Positions 46,337 to 56,541 of a stretch of DNA of 64,000 nt are shown piece by piece. Positions within the stretch are counted from its first letter, which is position 1, and each line of letters opens with the position of its first letter. A model generated the notes under the pieces. It saw nothing but the letters and a program-made list of their open reading frames with translations, made no database searches and was not told the DNA's origin. This stretch comes from Pestalotiopsis fici W106-1 (taxonomy: Eukaryota > Ascomycota > Sordariomycetes > Amphisphaeriales > Sporocadaceae), in contig NW_006917093.1 of the NCBI RefSeq assembly GCF_000516985.1, positions 5,675,013 through 5,739,012 on the forward strand. Reading direction: 5' to 3'. The position numbers and the translations under genes were made by a program.

Positions 46337-47435
46337 TTAATCCCAGACGTCCTTGCCAAAGAAATCAGCCAAGTACTGCCTGAACAACTTTTGCTCACCC
46401 GCCTTGCCAATTTCATCAACCTCGGCCTCGCTGAGCTGAAAGCCCGGAATCTGCACGAGGTACTCCTGGAGCCGCTCCTTCTTGGAGCTGGTAGTGATTA
46501 CCACAATGCCCCTCTCCACGTGCCACCTCAAGAGCACCGCGCTCTCAGTGATAGAATACTTGGCAGCCAGGCGCTGGACTACATTATCAATGGGCCCCGG
46601 GCTGGCCTTGGTCAGCGGCGTCAAGGGGGCAAAGGCCTCGACCGTGATGCCCTGGCTCTGGCAAAAGTCGACCAGCTCCGCGCGCGGCAGATAGGGGTGC
46701 AGCTCAATCTGGTTGACGGCCGGCTTGGTCTTGGCCGTTTCGAGGACCGCCTTGATGTGCGGCACCAAGAAATTCGACACACCAATGTTGCGTGCGAGCC
46801 CTTTATCGTGGCAAGCCTCCACTGCAAGATTTCACATACAATTAGCACAAGTGTCCTCAAGAGGGTTGACATTAAGGTATTTCCTCACTGTCACGCCACA
46901 CTGCTTGAAGGGCGGCAGGACTTCCACGGGCCGAAAATGGCTCATGGAGCATGTAGAGGTCTATGTAGTCGGTGCCGAGTTTCTCCAGGCTGGCCCGAAG
47001 CTGCCCTTCCACGTCGGTGTGGCCAAAGACTTTGGTGGTTAGGAAAAATTCAGACCTTGGTATGCCCGACTCTCTGACGGCAAGGCCCAGCTCGGTCTCA
47101 TTCTTGTAATCTGTGCCTGGTCAGTCGTTTTCTGCATATTCAACAGCGTTTCAGAGTCTTGAGAATGTGCAATTTCCTACTTCCCTACAGACTGACGATG
47201 ACTTACACTGCGCGCCGTCGAGGTGGCGGTAGCCCACGTTGATAGCATCTTTAATCGCGTCCACGGTTGGTCGATGAACCTCGCCTTCTACTTCCTTCAT
47301 CCAAGCACTTCCAGTGCCATATGCCAGCTATGGTTCAAGGTGAGCGTTTAGTAATCCGAATAGCGCAGTAGCAGCATGGCTTACCTGGTCTACTTTGGTG
47401 CCAGACGGGAATTGAACCTTTGGAATAGCTGCCAT
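46337..47435 (-). CDS. Aldo-keto reductase
   Basis: Four exons: 47435-47385, 47327-47207, 47110-46889, 46821-46337, giving 292 residues. Junctions restore GYRHLDGAQYY, with the catalytic Asp and Tyr region of the AKR barrel, and WRDMEACHDKGLARNIGVSNF, the second AKR signature. A conserved active-site Lys lies in FFLTTKVFG, and the His in DLYMLHEP. The C-terminal nucleotide loop has VVITTSSKKERLQEYL. AKRs reduce aldehydes or ketones with NADPH in the cytosol. Here the likely role is reduction of the aldehyde released by the aldolase, or of the starting sugar. The product lacks a targeting signal. Stop codons of this gene and the dehydrogenase are about 170 nt apart, transcribed toward each other. 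Confidence 0.93.
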
Positions 47436-48474
47436 TTTTTTCTGCTCGTTCTATCTACTTCTACTGGTCCGTTAATGCTGAGATGAAGCGATAGTATGAC
47501 GCGGAATTGATGTGAGCGGGAATAGCACTATGGTAAGAATATCTCTCTAAAAAGTATGCAAATTCAATGGAAGAAAAAATGACTCATGCATTCCATTGGA
47601 ATCTCGTTGCAAGAGCGACTACATTACACTTTATAGTACTAGGCTTATCGCTGACCACTGTAAGCTCTACCCCCGTACAAGCGACTACCGACATTGTCGG
47701 CAGGGGCGCCGGCGCAACACTATCCGCCGTTCAAGGCGGTTCCGACAAGTGCCCGTGATGAAGTCAAAGAATACTGAGCAGCGAATTCATCCTGAGCTAT
47801 AGAATGCTCAAAAGTACAAACGGAGAATATAAGGCTTACGATCCATGCATTTGTCTACTCATCGATCTGGATTATTGAGCACTAGGGTGAGTTTGCCCGT
47901 AACCGCCGTATTCTCCGGTCGCAGTGGCGCTTGCTCAGCCATCCTGTCGGACTCCAACCGGGACGGACATTAATCTCCCAGAGCCAATCCCGCGCCGATT
48001 CTCACCTTCTTGCCTCGTATAGTCCCAGGGATCTTGGTCAGATAATTGCTCGCTATCGCTATCGCTCTCGCTCTCGAAGACCTTTTTTTTTTATAGTAGA
48101 GGCTGATTGTCCTGGATGACATGGGGGTGGGTGAGATGGTATTTCTGCGAGAACAGCCCAAACTATCAAAGGCGTCCCAGATGCCTGTCTGATGGCGGAC
48201 AAGAAGTGATCCAATGGAGACGGACATCAACAAAAAACTAGCAATGAAAATACTGAGGATTCGAATGGTATTTATTTTCACAACTCATGTCGTCATGATG
48301 GCCAAGTTTACACAACGCCAATCTGTTGCTCTAGGAAGCAATGCCAGTGCAACTTCTTTCGCCTTGAACTCCTTTACAAATGCAGCAACAAACATCTCAT
48401 CGTGTCTCGTCTAAAGGTTCTATCACATCCTTTCTCACGGCCTTTGCCATGAATAATTCACAATCCGTGTAGAC
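47436..48474. other. Intergenic
   Basis: About 1 kb with short spurious frames only. It holds the AKR promoter and the 3' flank of RAD54. A (CTATCG)-like purine/pyrimidine run is seen near 48050-48070. Confidence 0.45.
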
Positions 48475-50943
48475 TTAGTGCGAAATGTACTGGAAAACTG
48501 CCGATACCTCTTGTTCACCGCACTCTTGTTGTAGCAAGTGGTCTTGAATGGGTTTCAACCCTGAGTTGATAAAGTGGTTCCAAGTGCTCGTATCACCGTA
48601 CAGCATGGCTGGGGCTTTGATGTATTGCTTGCCGTCTGGTTTGCAACGTTTGCACTTGAAAGTGTCGTGTGTGTCACTCTTCGTGTCTGCTCGGTACTGG
48701 AATAGCTCCCTCAGACTGTCGAGCGAAAAGTGGCGTTCAACATCCTCGGCAGAATCAACAACACAGGACGACAGGGACTGCTTGTGACTTTGGCGCTGGA
48801 ATATCTTTTCCTCAATCGTGCCTGTTCCAATAAATCGATAGACGAAGCAGTCCTTCTTTTGTCCGTCACGCCAGACACGAGCGAGGGCTTGTTGATCAGA
48901 TGCAGGGTTCCAATCCGGATCAAACAGCACCAGACGATTGGCACCAATCAAGTTGAGACCACAACCTCCGGCTTTGCTGGACAGCAAGAAGACAAACTCT
49001 TCGCCATTAGGATCGTTGAATTTGTCGACTAGCTTTTGTCGTTTATTCACATTCATAGTACCATCAAGCCGGAGACAACCATAGGCACGGTTGCGGCAGA
49101 GTCGCTCGAAAAGGTCAAGCGTCGATGTGTAGTTGCTGATCAAGACAATCTTGTCGTTCGTGTCTTGTCGAATGCGTGCAAGCATGCGGTCCAATACCTG
49201 CATCTTACCTGAATACCATGGCTTAATGTCACGATCGCGGCCACGGGCTTCCTTTGGTACGTAGTCATCTGGCCAGTATTGCTCAGAACCAGGTAGATCC
49301 TCGCTGAGGTTGAGCAGATCGGGATGGTTGACCAGCTTCTTGAGAATGCCAATGGCTTTGAGGGGCTGGCTTCCCTTACCTCGCAAGAGTGCCTGAATGT
49401 CGGGACTCTTGATGAAGTAGTTGTACAAGTCAAGCTGGAAAGGAGCCAGATTGCAGAAGACGACGTGCTCGTACTTGACTGGCAAGTACTTGGACAAGAG
49501 GTCATTGGTTCTGCGAATGATGAATTTGTTGACTATACCAAGCAGTTCAGACGTGCGTTCATCGCCCTTTTGCTTTTCAAGTTCTGTTGCGTCAGCATCA
49601 CGACCGCGCAGAATGGGAATCTCGAAGCGTTTGCGGAATTCTAGTCGAGTGCCGAGTAGATCCGGATTGGCGAAACTGATGAGAGCAAAGTACTCGGACA
49701 GATCATTCTGAATTGGGGTACCAGAAAGAATAACCCGTCTTGTGACATTCAGACTATTCAGAGCACTGAATGTCTGGCTGTCGCCGTTCTTCAGTCGATG
49801 GCCCTCGTCACAGAGCATCAGCCCAATCTTTGTGTTCTTCAATTCCTCCACATTGAGTCTCAGGGTTTCATAGGAAACAATGATAACTGGTCTCGTGACT
49901 GCTCGGCCACTGGATATGGCCCACTGACGTAGCTGGCGGGTCAATTCTTCCTTTGATGCCTTGCCGTCAATGGCAAATGGTGTGATGGCATCTGGGCCAA
50001 GCCACTTGACAAGTTCGTTGGCCCAATTTCGGACCAGTGACGAAGGACATGCAACAATAGCTTTCTGGATCGTGGTCTTTCCCGCCTCTGGTGATTGTTT
50101 CAGCAGGCTCCACAACAATGTGATGCACTGCAGCGTCTTTCCCAGACCCATCTCGTCAGCCATTATGCAGCCATTGGCCTTGGCATCAATCAAGCCAGTG
50201 ACACATCTGTACATGAATTTGACACCCTCAACTTGATGCGGTCTCAACACCTTGGCAAGTCTGGGATCAATGACGACGGGCACTTTGGGGTGATCACCCT
50301 GAACCTTCTTCTTGATACCCAAGATCTCGGCCAAGCTCTTGTGAAATAGCGGCTCCTCCAGTTTTGGCTTTGCCGCCTCTTCCTGCTCCAATTCTTCTTG
50401 CGGCTTCTTAGGTTCGTCTACTGTAGGATCATAGAGCACGATGGCAAAGTCTCCAGCAGGGTCATGTAGTGGCTTCGCCACAAATACAGCACCCTGTCGA
50501 AGACCGAGTGTAGGTGGAGGTCGATTCGGATTATAGTTGGCAGCAGCCTTATTGACAAAAGGCACAGAGAAGGCTTTTCTAAAGACTTTGTCCTTGTCCT
50601 TTGGCTGGAACACTGGGAATCTGTTGACGTCTCGATTCGCGAGGGCCAGGCGGTCTGCATTGGTATAGGGCTTGTCGGCGCCGTCGGCTTCTCCATCAGC
50701 ACCGCCGTAGTCGACCTTTCGCTTCTTTCGAGCCGGCCTATCGCTGGCAGGAGTTCTTGTTGCAGAGCCTGGGCATTTAAAAGGTTTGTGTAGACGCTCG
50801 ATCGAGTCTGTCGGGCGATATCGCGGGCCAGGAGCAGGCGCCTTTTTCGCCAGTGGCGTCGAGACGGTTGGAGTCGCCCTGTGATTCGAGATTAGTTCTG
50901 AATAGGCGCTGTAAGCTTGATATGCGACGGGCAAGACTCACAT
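48475..50943 (-). CDS. RAD54: DNA repair ATPase RAD54 (SWI2/SNF2 family)
   Basis: The product is 801 residues. The Swi2/Snf2 motor has motif I (DEMGLGKT), the DEGH box in CDEGHRLKN, motif III (LSGTPIQND) and the helicase C-terminal motifs VLISNYTSTLDLF, LSSKAGGCGLNL and ALARVWRDGQKK. The zinc-like CKRC and the N-terminal RYRPTDSIERLHKPFKCPG are specific to RAD54. It translocates on double-stranded DNA and helps Rad51 in homologous recombination in the nucleus. No ATG exists in the long exon before this N-terminus. The best start is an AT at 50943-50942 joined across a 63-nt intron (GTGAGT...CACAG) to the G at 50878, giving MATPTVSTPL. Otherwise the protein would need a non-AUG start. The function call is very firm; the start is inferred. 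Confidence 0.95.
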
Positions 50944-52094
50944 CTCCCGTCCTAAATTTGACGACACAATTCTGCTTTACGTCCAGAATCAGGCAGAGAA
51001 AAGAGGTTAATATTGGGGAGAAATTTGACTGATGCAAACTCAATTTGCCACCATGTCGCAAAAGAAAACAGGATGCGGATGGCGAATATGGCAGTTTGTT
51101 GACTATGTTGAAAAGCGCGACGCGACTGCTAGCGGGTGTCCGCAATAGGCAGCGACACGGGCTCACATGACCTGGTACGCGCGGAAAGTGCTTCCAAGTC
51201 GGCGGGGTCTTGCCACAAAGTCGCACTGGGATCAAGTCCATTTACTAAAAGCAGTAACCCATTACTAATACTTCAATTTCACTTGCGCATATCCTGGACA
51301 AAGTAGTAGTATTTCCATGTAGGTATTTATTTGATTGCCGTATCCAGACGTGAGGCTCTTTGATGTTTTCGATCCGCATGCCGTTAAAGTTCTCATTCAT
51401 CATCACAATATTTCAGGACTTTGCGTGCACCTCACGGATTATTGGCAATAGTCGAGCTGATTGGCAAATCTCATTCGCTGCTTTCAACGGCCACCACTAC
51501 ACAAAATTGAGGATCAACTGCTCTGGAGACGGGATGCCAATGTACATTGGCAAATACTACGTAGAAAGTCTGATCAAAATCTAGCAATTGCATTTGAATA
51601 TCCTTTCAAACTTTCAAACTTGCAGAATGCTGCATCCAAGTGCTACAGTGGATGAGCCCAGCTTTCCCCAGTTAGCTGTCCCTTTTGGGGGGTGCGCGGA
51701 CGGGACGGCTCGGCTGATTGCCCCTCACCAACGACAGCGGGGCAAGTTTCCAAGGGTAGGTAGGTTGAGGGCATTACCTACCTACACTCGTCCTTGTCAA
51801 ATGCATGTCTCAGTCTATATCCAATCACACTCTTTCCATATTTGCTTGCCACTATAGGAGGTACGCGTATATCCATTGTATCGACCACTAAAAGCCTTGA
51901 AAATCTATTATACATACTGTTGTAAGATTTTTATACTCAAAATCCGCATCTCCAACTATTCCAACACCCGTCATTCAGAGCTCAAGGCGGCACCTGGTGT
52001 ACTCTACCTCGCACTTAGCCGAGGATATTTGGTGACGTGACTGTCGCTACACTCTGTCTCCAACACAGGCACGCTCCCTCTCTCAGACGCAAAT
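50944..52094. other. Divergent promoter region, RAD54 to mitochondrial carrier
   Basis: 1.15 kb between divergent genes, with short frames only and no RNA gene or repeat recognised. Confidence 0.45.
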
Positions 52095-53003
52095 ATGTCG
52101 GCAGACTTTTGGGCGGGGTATATCAGTGGTGCGATTGGAATCCTTGTTGGTAACCCACTGGACATTCTCAAGGTGCGGCTACAAGCAAAGGATGCAATTG
52201 GCGCTCAAAATGCCTCTTCATACCTCCGTCAGTTTGAGGGTACATCCTCTCTGATATCGGGCACGGCAGCTCCTGTGCTCGGCTATGGTGCGCTTAATGC
52301 GTTGCTGTTCGTATCTTATAACCGAAGCGAGTCCGCCATCAACAATGCGCTCAATACTCAGTCAAATCTTTGGACAACCTGGGTAGCTGGCGCAATCGGC
52401 GGTTTGGCGACTTGGGTGGTCAGTACACCCACTGAGTTGATCAAGTGTAGAGCACAACTTTCATCGCCACCGGCATCCAGCTGGAGCATTGCAAAGTCGG
52501 TTCTCAGAAACGAGGGAATAAGAGGACTATATCTTGGTGGCGTTGTGACGGCCCTGCGAGACAGTATCGGCTACGGCTTTTACTTTTGGTCGTACGAGTT
52601 GAGTACGCAGATGATGATGTCTTCGAAGAAGCGTGAGACGTCATTCAGCGAGGATGCTGCCAAGGTCTTGCTCTGTGGCGGTCTGGCTGGGGTAGCGACC
52701 TGGGCCAGTATATTCCCCCTTGATGTGATCAAGACGAGAGTTCAAGCACAAGTTTTGTCTTCGGAAACGAGACCACTGATGGACACCCGCCCGAATCAAG
52801 CGAAAAGGCTCGGCGCAGTGGCTGTCGCAAAGGAAGCGTATAGGGAAGGCGGCAGTCGAGTGTTCTTCCGAGGGTTGACCATCTGTAGTGTCCGCGCTTT
52901 TTTTGTCAACGCGATACAATGGGCGGTATACGAATGGGTGATGTATGAGCTCGGCGAAGGAAAATCGAGGGTTGTTGACCCAGATGCTCAAAAAATGGTG
53001 TAG
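52095..53003 (+). CDS. Mitochondrial carrier family (SLC25) protein
   Basis: Single exon, 302 residues. Three repeats of about 100 residues each carry the carrier signature after the odd-numbered helix: GNPLDILKVRLQ, then STPTELIKCRAQL, then FPLDVIKTRVQAQ. Six membrane helices are expected, in the inner mitochondrial membrane. The second-repeat motif resembles the carnitine/ornithine and SLC25A45-48-like branch more than nucleotide carriers, which is a weak inference. Substrate not assigned. It is convergent with the thioesterase-like gene; they are separated by about 250 nt. Confidence 0.92.
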   Translation: MSADFWAGYISGAIGILVGNPLDILKVRLQAKDAIGAQNASSYLRQFEGTSSLISGTAAPVLGYGALNALLFVSYNRSESAINNALNTQSNLWTTWVAGAIGGLATWVVSTPTELIKCRAQLSSPPASSWSIAKSVLRNEGIRGLYLGGVVTALRDSIGYGFYFWSYELSTQMMMSSKKRETSFSEDAAKVLLCGGLAGVATWASIFPLDVIKTRVQAQVLSSETRPLMDTRPNQAKRLGAVAVAKEAYREGGSRVFFRGLTICSVRAFFVNAIQWAVYEWVMYELGEGKSRVVDPDAQKMV

Positions 53004-53254
53004 ATAAGACTCCAAGATCTGACAAGCGGCCATAGACATACTTGACTGCTAAATTGGCAATTCTCGAAATGAATCATGCCAGCGTTGATATATATAGTCG
53101 AGTCAAAAGTCGTTGCAAGTTGGTAAAGCCCAATACAGTACCGCCTGGCGTCGGTCGTGAGTTGTGAGCCTCCGTGTTGTGATTGCAGTATTGCAAGGGA
53201 GACATTTCTGTAGTGTGCGAGATCCAAGCAGAATATCGTCAATCTTGGGGAGTC

Positions 53255-54073
53255 TCAAGCCGGCACGGCTTTCAGTCCTTGTGCTTTCAAGAAAACGATA
53301 ATATCGTCAATTCCTTGGGGTGCATTGAGCCGGTGCCCTCCTTCGGGGTATTCTCTAGACACGCCCTGCATACCGAAAGATCCCAGTGCTTCAGCTAATT
53401 GTCTGCCATAATCGACAAAGACGAGCGGATCATCGACGCAGTGTCCCAGGAATACTGGAGTGTTTTTGTAGATCTCGTTGCTGGGTTCACCATCTAGGCA
53501 CAGCACCTCTCTCGTCTCCTCCAGTGTCCCACCCGGAAATGGAAGGCGGCAGCTGAAGCCCATGACCCCGGCCAGCCGCTGCCGCCTCCTGATTTGGACG
53601 TCAAAGTGCTCCGTTTTGATCCGTTTCGGCTTTGGGGGTTCCATGTTATCCGGTGCGGGCATGTTCAGCAGCACGTGGATCGCCGTTGACCCGCCTTGGC
53701 TGAACCCCGCCAGGACCACCCGGTTCAGACCTCCGACCGTCAGCGCCTCCTTGTGCACAAGCTTGGTGATGCTTCGCACGCTGTCACGCAGCCCGGGAGC
53801 CTGCATCTCCTCGCCGTCGGAGAAGTCGAGCACGTTCCAGACATCGAACCATTGCGACCAGTCCTGGTCATCACGCTCACAGTAAAGCAGTTCGGCCTGC
53901 GGAAAGACCCAGCGCGCCGAGGGGAACACCTGGCTGAGGGAGCGTTTGGACGAGTCTCTGAGCAAAAGCAGATTTTCTGCCGTCTCCTGTGCTGTGCTAC
54001 CACGGCCGTGCAGCCAGATGATGGTGTGAGTATGCTCTGTCTCCGGTGGCACTACCGAGCGGCCGAGCTCCAT
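53255..54073 (-). CDS. Acyl-protein thioesterase / carboxylesterase-like alpha/beta hydrolase
   Basis: Single exon, 272 residues, ATG at 54073. The oxyanion strand IIWLHGRGST and the nucleophile elbow GFSQGG (Ser in the lysophospholipase/APT1 family) are clear. The catalytic Asp is probably in HCVDDPLVFV, and the His in YPEGGHRLN. A basic insert (PPKPKRIKTEHFDVQIRRRQR) between the nucleophile and the Asp lengthens the protein beyond the usual 220-240 residues of APT1 and could act as a lid or localisation signal. Family enzymes remove acyl groups from proteins or lysophospholipids in the cytosol. Confidence 0.9.
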   Translation of the reverse strand: MELGRSVVPPETEHTHTIIWLHGRGSTAQETAENLLLLRDSSKRSLSQVFPSARWVFPQAELLYCERDDQDWSQWFDVWNVLDFSDGEEMQAPGLRDSVRSITKLVHKEALTVGGLNRVVLAGFSQGGSTAIHVLLNMPAPDNMEPPKPKRIKTEHFDVQIRRRQRLAGVMGFSCRLPFPGGTLEETREVLCLDGEPSNEIYKNTPVFLGHCVDDPLVFVDYGRQLAEALGSFGMQGVSREYPEGGHRLNAPQGIDDIIVFLKAQGLKAVPA

Positions 54074-54457
54074 GCTGCTGCGGTGCGGGCACTATAGGAG
54101 GAGCAGAAACAGAGCCGGGAAAAAAAGCAAGGAAAGAGTATTTCACGCCATGCGTAGACGGGTTTCGCGAGATGCCGTGGTGGTTTCTCTTCACTCATTC
54201 AAGCATGGCTTTGCTGTCTGGGCCGGCCTGTTGAGAGCTGATCCCCGTTCCACTGCCCGTTGTCTGGCCAAAGGTGGGTACCGCAAGTCCACAACCACTG
54301 GGCAGATGAGGCTAATGTAGCGGCGCCCAAAGCAAAAAGTTGCCGGGCACCTTGTCAGCGTATCAAAATCCAGCGTAGGATCGCCACTCTTTCACTTGCA
54401 GTGCCGCTGCGAGAGATGGCCGCAATACTAGTGGAGGATGTGTGTGTGTGTGTGTGT

Positions 54458-54506
<49 letters not shown>

Positions 54507-54891
54507 GTGGCTTTCGTTCAAGCCAAGAAGCAATGGAGCAAACAAGAGAGGTGACGCGGTGCGATGCTGACGATAATTACAATTCACCCGCTACAGTTCC
54601 CTTTTTCCTTTCTGTCGTTCTTTTTTGCTTGCCGCTGGCTCATTGGATCCGGTGCGACACTGACGAAACAAGGTAAAAGTCCTTGATGAGTTATGATGGC
54701 CGTGACAGCAAAGTTTAGACGGTGCCGCCAGCGTAGCAATGGAGAGCTAATCCCTGTCGATGGACGGGTCTAGCACCCAGCCGAACCCAAGGATGCGGAG
54801 CTGTTTAAAGCTGCTGGCTGTTGTACTCTCTCCGCCAAGGTGAAGTTTACAGAATCTGCGACGATAATGTCAGAATGCCTTAACCACCACA
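54074..54891. other. Intergenic with microsatellite
   Basis: About 820 nt holding the promoter of the hydrolase gene, the long GT repeat and the 5' flank of the tRNA gene. An open frame passing through the repeat is an artefact. Confidence 0.5.
54439..54505 (+). repeat. (TG)n microsatellite, about 67 nt
   Basis: TG dinucleotide tract of about 33 units with one TA interruption near 54461. Likely length-polymorphic. Confidence 0.95.
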
Positions 54892-55054
54892 GGCGCAGTG
54901 GCAGAGTGGTCTAATGCGTGAGACTAGAATCATCTGGTTCTAATCTTGAAGCCTCAATCTCATTCCTTCGGGAGCACAGGGTAAGATTGCCCAAATACTC
55001 GGGACCAGATTTTCCAACATTGACATATCCTCAGTTCGAATCCTGTCTGCGTCG
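54892..55054 (+). tRNA. tRNA-Ser(AGA) with canonical intron plus a second insertion
   Basis: The mature parts fold as serine tRNA. Acceptor stem GGCGCAG (54892-54898) pairs with CTGCGTC (55047-55053) with one G-U. The D arm is 54901-54917, and anticodon stem TGAGA (54919-54923) pairs with TCTCA (54958-54962). The anticodon AGA is at 54926-54928. A long variable arm (CC TTCG GG) follows, then T-stem ACAGG (54976-54980) with CCTGT (55042-55046). A 27-nt intron (54930-54956) sits after position 37, the normal place. A further 54 nt (54981-55034), starting GTAAG and ending TCAG, separates the T-stem from the loop TTCGAAT. Without it the T arm is perfect. The inserted AG leaves AGTTCGAATCC, close to a B box. 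A T run near 55085 may terminate. It may be functional with a novel intron, or a disrupted gene. Confidence 0.85.
54981..55034 (+). other. 54-nt GT...AG insertion in the tRNA-Ser T arm
   Basis: It lies exactly between tRNA positions 53 and 54. Ends are GTAAGA and CCTCAG, as in spliceosomal introns, and ATTGACAT about 13 nt before the 3' end is branch-point-like. Its removal restores five base pairs of T stem and a standard T loop. Confidence 0.75.
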
Positions 55055-55799
55055 ATATGGTAGCTGGTACATCAGCACCTTTCAATTTTTGCCCCTTGTC
55101 ACCATTTTTTAGAAATGAAAAGGCTGAGTTTAACGCCCTTGGTGCTGCTTAAGTTGTACACAGTACACACAACCTGCGTATGAGGATGCATGTGGTCCGT
55201 GCATATATGCCATCAAATTGCTTCTGCGCGGCTGTACATAGTACTGAGTATACCATGTGGGGAGCCCTAGGGGTCGGGTGTAATTGATGTCTTTTGGCAC
55301 TTGCCAAGAGACGGCAAGTTCTTGACAGCAATTTACAACAGTAGATGCATCTTCGAGGTATAGATGAAGTTCCTGGAGCGTAGTTTTTTTTTTTTTTTTT
55401 TCTTGTGCCCCTCTTCGAAACGTCCATTTGATATCTAGACGTCGCCCTGCTTAAGAGGCAATTCCACATCATCAAGCCCGCTTAACGCCATTGCCGCCGA
55501 CGTGGACTTCATCTTCCTCCGGTCAGCTTTTTTTTCGCGATGCAGTGAACCCTTCATCACTCATTTCGAGGCCGTGATCATGTCCATGAAAATAATTCGA
55601 CATGATACCACGGAAACTGACCTTGTCTGTGAATCAGAGCGAATAATCTATATAAATACCTACCTCTGCCCCAAGCCCAGAATTCCTCCGTTGATCCCCA
55701 AAATCCATCTTCCTTTGATTTAGAAAACGTAATCCGCGTAGAATTTGATATCTCATCAAAACCTCCATCGCTTCGAACGATCACTTTGCTCCCGATAAA
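55055..55799. other. Intergenic after tRNA gene
   Basis: About 750 nt. It includes an 18-nt T run at 55384-55401 and a TATA-like motif at 55649-55658. No further gene recognised. Confidence 0.45.
55649..55658 (+). promoter_or_regulatory. TATA-like box before small reading frame
   Basis: TATATAAATA about 150 nt upstream of the ATG at 55800. It is the main support that the small frame below is transcribed. Confidence 0.3.
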
Positions 55800-56105
55800 A
55801 TGTCGTGGACCTATCAGCCCGAGTATCAACACTTTAACACCTGGAACTGTCCCGCCCACAACCAACAATGGGTCATGCCGACGCACACTTCAGGCCGGCT
55901 GTATCCCAATGGGCAGGGAAATGCAGCCGCACCTGTAATGACGGCTTCAACGGCCACATTCTGCGTACCGTTGTCATCTCCTCCGTCCAAGACGTGCTGT
56001 CAGTCATGCTGCTGGCGCGGACAGTCTTATGCTAGTGAGCTACACCCTGTTCATAGAGGGCACAGAGGTCATTGCTCAACCTCAAAGAGATATTACAGGA
56101 GTTAA
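55800..56105 (+). CDS. Small hypothetical protein, Cys-rich C-terminal part
   Basis: A 101-codon frame from ATG 55800. The product is rich in Q, N, W and P near the start and has a cysteine-rich patch (CCQSCCW) around residue 66. A GTGAGC directly after the SYA codons could be a splice donor, so the C-terminal third may be intron and the true end different. No family recognised. An overlapping minus-strand frame competes. Support is an upstream TATA motif and amino-acid composition, so confidence is low. Confidence 0.3.
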   Translation: MSWTYQPEYQHFNTWNCPAHNQQWVMPTHTSGRLYPNGQGNAAAPVMTASTATFCVPLSSPPSKTCCQSCCWRGQSYASELHPVHRGHRGHCSTSKRYYRS

Positions 56106-56541
56106 CCGCGTAATGGACAGTCTTCTGGAAATAACCACGACATGTTCATATATCTGATGATCGATCTGGGCCGTGTCTTCCATAGTACTGTCGAGTTCCT
56201 AAAAATAGCAGACGATCATTTTTAGCCCACTTCCAAAAGCGAAGGGGAAAAAAGTAACAGGTACTGGCATTCAGTAATCACATAGCAATTGCATAAACTC
56301 TCTAATTCTTAGCAGCCTCTGTCTCACTGATTCTGTTGATATTCAAGACTAACCAGATATCTGGTATCTGTAGTAATATACAATTCATTTGTGATAGAAT
56401 AGGGGCAGTGCTGAATCAACAGGCACTCAAAAACTGGTTCAGTGATCCAGCCATCATTCCGATCGAACTTCAGTTCCAGCTCAATCTCTTCATAGTTCGA
56501 GATATTCCGGTCCTTTATGTGACACTAGTTCTCCATTGAGG
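56106..56541. other. Intergenic
   Basis: About 435 nt, AT-rich, with no gene recognised. It is the 3' flank of the long minus-strand gene. Confidence 0.4.

Noticed and set aside
54260..54676. 138-codon frame through the TG microsatellite
   Set aside because: It is open only because the dinucleotide repeat encodes alternating Cys and Val without stops.
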